Source of the DNA: Sphingomonas hankookensis
GTDB taxonomy: Bacteria > Pseudomonadota > Alphaproteobacteria > Sphingomonadales > Sphingomonadaceae
Direction of reading: 5' to 3'
Length of the DNA: 64,000 bases
NCBI RefSeq assembly: GCF_022664465.1
Contig: NZ_JAKREV010000004.1
Location: 124,001-188,000, forward strand
Shown here: one piece after another, positions 60,105 through 64,000 of the stretch
Layout: every line of letters starts with the position of its first letter
Position numbering within the stretch: the stretch's first letter is position 1
Program-made: the position numbers and the translations under genes
Notes under the pieces: model-generated
What the model saw: the letters and a program-made list of their open reading frames with translations, nothing else
The model's database searches: none
Told to the model about the DNA's origin: nothing

Positions 60105-60865
60105 GCGACGCGTTCAGCATCGCCGCGCTGGCGATGCGCACCCAGCAACAGGCGTTGGAAGCGCTGGCGAACAACATCGCCAATGTGAACACGTCGGGGT
60201 TCAAGCGGGCGCGGGTGCGGTTTTCCGACCTGGCGACGCAGGGGGCGACCGAGAGCGCGTCGGCGACCGCCGCCGTGCCGTCGGATGCGGGTGTCCGCTT
60301 CGATACGCAGCTGGTGATCGATCAGCAGGGCGAATTGCAGCGGACCGGACGGCCGATGGATATCGCGATCGAAGGCGCCGGATTCATCGAACTGATAGGG
60401 CCGGGTGGGCAGACGTTGTTGTGGCGCGGCGGCGGGTTGAAGGTCGATGCCGACGGACTGTTGGCCACCGACGGCGGCCTGCCGCTCCGTGCCGCGATGA
60501 CCATTCCCGCCGATGCGAGCGCGCTGGAGATTGCGCGCGACGGCACGGTGCGCGCGACATTGCCCGACGGGACCGAGCCGGTCGAACTGGGCCGGATCGA
60601 ACTGGTCCGCTGCGACGATGCGGCGGCGTTGGTGCGGCTGGACGGCGGGGTCTATCGCATGGCCGACGACCTGCGTACCGTCGCCGCCGATCCGGGGGAG
60701 GACGGCGTCGGGCTGTTCGTGCAGGGCGCGGTCGAGCGGTCGAACGTCCAACTGACCGACGAGATGGTGCAGCTGATGCTGGTCCAGCGCGCCTATGCCG
60801 CCAATGCGCAGATCGTGCAGGCCGCCGACCAGTTGATGGGTATCGCCAACGGGTTGCGGCGATGA
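60101..60865 (+). CDS. flgG: Flagellar distal rod protein FlgG-like
   Basis: 254 residues. QQQALEALANNIANVNTSGF is the classic rod-protein N-terminus, MDIAIEGAGFIELIGPGGQT the middle beta-domain entry, and VERSNVQLTDEMVQLMLVQR with AYAANAQIVQAADQLMGIAN the C-terminal signature. It is exported by the flagellar type III apparatus without a cleaved signal. Typical FlgG has about 260 residues. Overlaps of four bases occur at both ends. Confidence 0.9.
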   Translation: MSDAFSIAALAMRTQQQALEALANNIANVNTSGFKRARVRFSDLATQGATESASATAAVPSDAGVRFDTQLVIDQQGELQRTGRPMDIAIEGAGFIELIGPGGQTLLWRGGGLKVDADGLLATDGGLPLRAAMTIPADASALEIARDGTVRATLPDGTEPVELGRIELVRCDDAAALVRLDGGVYRMADDLRTVAADPGEDGVGLFVQGAVERSNVQLTDEMVQLMLVQRAYAANAQIVQAADQLMGIANGLRR

Positions 60866-61761
60866 GCGTCGTGTTCGGCCTGTTGCTGGGTGCGTCCGGC
60901 ACACCCTGTGTCGCGCCTATGCACGCGCTGGCCATCGGGGATGCGATCCACGCGGACGATCTGCATGCCGCCGCGTGCGAGGCGAGGCGACCGCCCGCAC
61001 TCCGCTACGACCGGCGATCAGGGTTGGTTCATGCTGCCGAGCCGATCGCGGCGGGAACGTCTCTCGGCACGCTCTGGATCGATCCGCGGCCGGCGGTGGC
61101 GCCGGGCGATGCGTTATTCCTGCGCTCGCACATCGGGCCGGCGGTGATCGAACGGCGGGTGACGGTGCTGCAGGGTGGCCGGTCGGGCCGACCGCTGTTC
61201 GTGCGTGATGGCGACGGGCGGGTGTTCGTCGCCACGCTGGCGCTGACGCAGGACCTGTTTCGCGACGGCAACTGGTCGGCGCTCGCCGCCGATCGTCGCG
61301 CCAGTGCGCGCGGCGACGTGCTGACCATCGTCGTCCATCAGGTTGCCGAATCGTCGAACGTGACCCAGCGCGCGCGGCGGCGGGCGACCGATACCGGCGG
61401 CGGCATCCGGGTCGGCGGTGTGGACGAGGATGCGCGGATCAGCTTCGGCGGGGGCTTTTCGGGCCGCGGCGAGGTGCGGCGGTCGGAAAGGTTGCTGACC
61501 CAGCTGAGCGTCACCATCGACGACATCCTGCCCAATGGCGACCTGCTGGTGCTGGGGCGGCAGCAGGTGCGGGTGAACGGCGAACGCACCGACATTGCGG
61601 TGCGCGGGCGGGTGCGCCCGGCGGACATTTCCAGCGACAACAGCGTGTTGTCCAGCCGGATCGCCGGTGCCGAGATCGATTATGACGGCAAGGGTTTTGT
61701 CACGCGGGGTAGCGGTCCCGGCTTGATTGACCGGTTGTTCGGCCTGTTGGGGCTCGGATGA
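60862..61761 (+). CDS. FlgA-FlgH fusion: P-ring chaperone-like domain joined to L-ring protein
   Basis: 299 residues that read as two flagellar proteins in one frame. Residues about 20-130 resemble the FlgA C-terminal SAF-type domain: DAIHADDLHAAAC, LRYDRRSGLVHAAEPIAAGT, and VAPGDALFLRSHIGPAVIER with a run of beta-strands. From about residue 130 the FlgH part begins, LFRDGNWSALAADRRASARG then DVLTIVVHQVAESSNVTQRA, and continues with SVTIDDILPNGDLLVLGRQQ and VRPADISSDNSVLSSRIAGA. FlgH is normally a lipoprotein of about 230 residues; here no clear lipobox is seen, only a short hydrophobic start. The single frame has no break, so the fusion looks real. Confidence 0.78.
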   Translation: MSVVFGLLLGASGTPCVAPMHALAIGDAIHADDLHAAACEARRPPALRYDRRSGLVHAAEPIAAGTSLGTLWIDPRPAVAPGDALFLRSHIGPAVIERRVTVLQGGRSGRPLFVRDGDGRVFVATLALTQDLFRDGNWSALAADRRASARGDVLTIVVHQVAESSNVTQRARRRATDTGGGIRVGGVDEDARISFGGGFSGRGEVRRSERLLTQLSVTIDDILPNGDLLVLGRQQVRVNGERTDIAVRGRVRPADISSDNSVLSSRIAGAEIDYDGKGFVTRGSGPGLIDRLFGLLGLG

Positions 61762-62870
61762 TGCGGAGCATTCTTCTCTGCTTGGCGCTTTCCTGTGCGT
61801 CGCCGATGGCGGCCGAGGCGCAGCAGGTGCCGATCAAGGGGCTGGGGCGCTTCGGCGGATGGCGCGACAATGCGCTGGTGGGCTACGGCCTCGTCACCGG
61901 GCTGGCCGGATCGGGCGATACGCGGCGCAGCGGCGTAACGCGGCAGGCGTTGCGCAACGTGCTGACGCGGCTCGGTACCAACGTCGCCGACGACCAGATC
62001 AGCAGCCGTAACGTCGCGGTGGTAATGGTTACGGCGGTGCTGCCGCCCTCGGCCAATGTCGGGGATCATATCGACGTGACCGTATCGTCGATCGGCGATG
62101 CGCGCAGCCTGGCCGGGGGCACGCTGATCATGACGCCGCTGCTGGGGCCGGACCAGCAGCCCTATGCGCTGGCACAGGGGGCGTTGTTGGCGGGTGGTCA
62201 CCGGTTCGACAGCGACCTGAACCGCGAACAGCGCAACTATCCAACCAGCGCGGTGCTGCCCGGCGGGGCGACGATCGAGCGGGCGGTCGAATCGAACGTC
62301 GCCAGCACACAGGGCGAAGTGTCGTTCCTGCTCGCCAGCCCGAGCTTTTCGACCGCCGAGCGCGTCGCCGCACGCATCTCGGCGCAGATCGGCCAGGGCG
62401 CGGCGCGCGCGGTCAATGCCGACGAGGTCCGCATCCGCTATGGCGGCGGCCCGGCGGAGGTCGTGGGGTTCATCGCCGGAATCGAAAATCTGCGCGTCGA
62501 GCCCGACGGCAACGCCCGGATCGTCATCAACGAACGCACCGGCACGGTGGTCGCGGGCAGCGACGTGATGATTTCCAGCGTCGCGATCGCGCAGGGCGAT
62601 ATCAAGGTGTCGGTCGTCGCCGAGAATATTGCGTCGCAGCCGGGCTTCCTGAACGGGTTCGCTGGCGATGCACGCAGCCTGATCGTGACCAACACCGCGC
62701 TCAGCGTCCGCGAAGGGGCGAGCGACGCGGCCTTCCGCTTTCCCAATACCTCGGTCGCCGACCTCGTGCAGGCGCTGCACCAGGCACGCGTCGATACCCG
62801 CCGCATCATCAGCATCCTGCAGGCGATCCGCGCGGCGGGCGCGCTGCATGCCGACATCCTCGTTCAATAG
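61758..62870 (+). CDS. flgI: Flagellar P-ring protein FlgI
   Basis: 370 residues. Signal peptide MMRSILLCLALSCASPMAAEA. The mature protein shows VPIKGLGRFGGWRDNALVGY, GLVTGLAGSGDTRRSGVTRQ, NVAVVMVTAVLPPSANVGDH, GGTLIMTPLLGPDQQPYALA and the C-terminal FPNTSVADLVQALHQARVDT RRIISILQAIRAAGALHADI region typical of FlgI. It forms the periplasmic bushing round the rod. It overlaps the flgA-H stop by four bases. Length is normal for the family. Confidence 0.95.
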   Translation: MMRSILLCLALSCASPMAAEAQQVPIKGLGRFGGWRDNALVGYGLVTGLAGSGDTRRSGVTRQALRNVLTRLGTNVADDQISSRNVAVVMVTAVLPPSANVGDHIDVTVSSIGDARSLAGGTLIMTPLLGPDQQPYALAQGALLAGGHRFDSDLNREQRNYPTSAVLPGGATIERAVESNVASTQGEVSFLLASPSFSTAERVAARISAQIGQGAARAVNADEVRIRYGGGPAEVVGFIAGIENLRVEPDGNARIVINERTGTVVAGSDVMISSVAIAQGDIKVSVVAENIASQPGFLNGFAGDARSLIVTNTALSVREGASDAAFRFPNTSVADLVQALHQARVDTRRIISILQAIRAAGALHADILVQ

Positions 62871-62878
62871 GGCCGATC

Positions 62879-63214
62879 ATGGACGCCATCACCGCATTGA
62901 CCCTGGCCAGGGCGCTGGACGGGCTGCACCAGCGGCAGGTCGCCACCGCCTACAACATCGCCAATGGCGGCACGCCGTCGTTCCGGCCGCTGACGGTGCG
63001 GTTCGAGGAACGGCTGCGCGCGGCGGCACAGGCCGGGGCGGCGGCGCTGGCCGGGGTGAGAGCGGAAACGACGCAGGGCGCGGCGATCGGCGAACAGCGC
63101 CTCGACCTCGAACTCGCGACCGCGAGCGAGACGGCGCTGCGCTATTCGGCGCTGGTCGAGGTCGCCGGACGATGCATGGCGATCGACCGCGCGGTCGTCA
63201 GCGGAGGGCGCTGA
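62879..63214 (+). CDS. flgB: Flagellar proximal rod protein FlgB
   Basis: 111 residues. ARALDGLHQRQVATAYNIAN with GGTPSFRPLTVRFEERLRAA is the FlgB N-terminus, with NIAN in place of NIAN-x-DTPGYKA. The C-terminal LRYSALVEVAGRCMAIDRAV is the usual amphipathic helix, normally ending in a short tail. FlgB forms the base of the rod next to the MS ring and FliE. It follows flgI by eight bases and precedes flgC by two bases. Confidence 0.88.
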   Translation: MDAITALTLARALDGLHQRQVATAYNIANGGTPSFRPLTVRFEERLRAAAQAGAAALAGVRAETTQGAAIGEQRLDLELATASETALRYSALVEVAGRCMAIDRAVVSGGR

Positions 63215-63216
63215 GC

Positions 63217-63624
63217 ATGGACGCGGCCCAGATCAGCCGGACCGGGCTGGACGTCGAATGGCAGCGATTGCAGACGATCGCGCTCAACCTCGCCAACATG
63301 AACAGCAGTGGGGCGCCGGGTACGCCCGGCTATCGCGCGATGCGGCTGGTGTCGGGGCCGGTGCAGCCGTTCGCGGCGATGCTCGACCGGCCCGCGGGCG
63401 TCGCGGTGCGCGGCATGGCCGCGTCGGTGGAGACGCGGCGGGTGCATGAACCCGGCCATCCGCATGCCGATGCCGATGGCTTCGTCAGCTATCCCGCGGT
63501 CGATCATGCCGGGGAGATGACGCTGCTGATCCGCACGGCGCGGACCTATGAAGCCAATCTGACCGCCCTATCGGTCGCGCACCAGATGTATGCGCGTGCG
63601 CTCGAACTGGGCAAATCGGCATGA
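63217..63624 (+). CDS. flgC: Flagellar proximal rod protein FlgC
   Basis: 135 residues, the usual FlgC length. It begins ISRTGLDVEWQRLQTIALNL and continues ANMNSSGAPGTPGYRAMRLV, the FlgC version of the rod signature. The C-terminus is HPHADADGFVSYPAVDHAGE then MTLLIRTARTYEANLTALSV, equivalent to the HPdADxxGYVxxPNV motif of the family. The stop overlaps the fliE start. Confidence 0.93.
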   Translation: MDAAQISRTGLDVEWQRLQTIALNLANMNSSGAPGTPGYRAMRLVSGPVQPFAAMLDRPAGVAVRGMAASVETRRVHEPGHPHADADGFVSYPAVDHAGEMTLLIRTARTYEANLTALSVAHQMYARALELGKSA

Positions 63625-63917
63625 GCGGGATCGAGGCGATCGCGGCGTTGGGCGCGGCGTTGCCGCCGATCGCGCCGCCGGTGCAGGCCGTTCCCGGCGG
63701 CGGGTTCGGTGCGCTGCTGCTGCAAGGGCTGCAACAGGTCGATGCGAAGCTGGCGCATGCCGATACGCTCGCCCGGCGCTTCGCGGTCGACGATTCGATC
63801 CCGGTGCATCAGGTGACGATGGCGCTGGAGGAAGCGCGGCTTGCCGTCGAACTGGCGATGCAGGTGCGGACCCGGCTGCTCGACGGGTATCGCGAACTGA
63901 TGTCGATGCAGCTCTGA
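63621..63917 (+). CDS. fliE: Flagellar hook-basal body adaptor FliE
   Basis: 98 residues. FGALLLQGLQQVDAKLAHAD and VHQVTMALEEARLAVELAMQ with VRTRLLDGYRELMSMQL match FliE, which joins the MS ring to the rod. It comes directly before the gene reading like fliF, the normal order for these two. The ATG at 63621 overlaps the flgC stop. Confidence 0.92.
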   Translation: MSGIEAIAALGAALPPIAPPVQAVPGGGFGALLLQGLQQVDAKLAHADTLARRFAVDDSIPVHQVTMALEEARLAVELAMQVRTRLLDGYRELMSMQL

Positions 63918-63918
63918 C

Positions 63919-64000
63919 ATGCGGCGGGTGATCCTGATCCTGGTTCCAATCCTGCTGACGCTGGGCGTCGGTTACTGGTGGTGGTCGCGGCCCGATTATG
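63919..64000 (+). CDS. fliF: Probable start of MS-ring protein FliF (cut by window end)
   Basis: Only 27 codons are present. MRRVILILVPILLTLGVGYW is a transmembrane helix, followed by WWSRPDY. The helix then W-x-RPDY is how FliF proteins enter their periplasmic ring-building domain, and fliF normally follows fliE. The N-terminal cytoplasmic stretch is very short compared with enterobacterial FliF. The ATG at 63919 lies one base after the fliE stop. Confidence 0.7.
   Translation, partial: MRRVILILVPILLTLGVGYWWWSRPDY

Overview
The window looks like the chromosome of a sphingomonad (Sphingomonas or a close relative in the alphaproteobacterial order Sphingomonadales). The support is high GC content, very tight packing with GTGA/ATGA stop-start overlaps, the yacG-RNase E/G-maf-infA block with an adjoining tRNA-Phe, short-form hisG followed by hisD, a CobS/CobT type aerobic cobaltochelatase, and a large TonB-dependent receptor beside a tryptophan-halogenase-like gene. 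No lineage search was possible, so this is inference from gene content.

Layout. 1-6.4 kb: a tesA / ybbA-ybbP divergent pair, a HExxH protein with an apparent frameshift, an M24 peptidase, a repeat-rich gap, and an APC amino-acid transporter. 6.4-26.5 kb: a carbohydrate locus with two GH92 alpha-mannosidases, a GH2 beta-mannosidase, a GH85 endo-beta-N-acetylglucosaminidase and a GH125 alpha-1,6-mannosidase. It also holds a ROK kinase, an SSS-family symporter, a TonB-dependent receptor, a flavin-dependent halogenase-like protein and a LacI regulator. A 14-bp palindrome, TGTAATNNATTACA, occurs in front of three of its transcription units. The enzyme set matches stepwise breakdown of high-mannose N-glycans. 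26.7-38 kb: housekeeping genes (tRNA-Phe, yacG, RNase E/G-like, maf, infA with a TTG start, S9 peptidase, hppA, thiL, hisG, hisD, nusB).

38-47.6 kb: alpha/beta hydrolase, pirin, GST and bolA in one overlapping unit; a J-domain protein; then a five-gene overlapping unit (VOC, GST, double DUF1428, double VOC, SRPBCC) divergent from an HxlR regulator that has two operator-like inverted repeats. The last gene of that unit carries an in-frame amber codon. cobS, a hot-dog thioesterase and a small exported protein follow. 47.8-57.2 kb: a polytopic membrane protein, GtrA, a methyltransferase, an ABC-2 exporter pair, queG, a VanY/endolysin-like protein and a GT2 glycosyltransferase. 57.2-64 kb: a ribbon-helix-helix protein and cobT, then a compact flagellar operon (flgF-like, flgG, an flgA-flgH fusion, flgI, flgB, flgC, fliE, start of fliF).

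Four families of short intergenic repeats (REP/MITE-like) fill most of the longer gaps. They appear at many unrelated places and account for nearly all non-coding sequence above 100 bp.

The most interesting parts are the glycan locus with its putative three-site LacI regulon, the FlgA-FlgH fusion, and the HxlR-controlled small-enzyme operon. Functions are assigned from recognised family motifs. No alignment or structure calculation was run.
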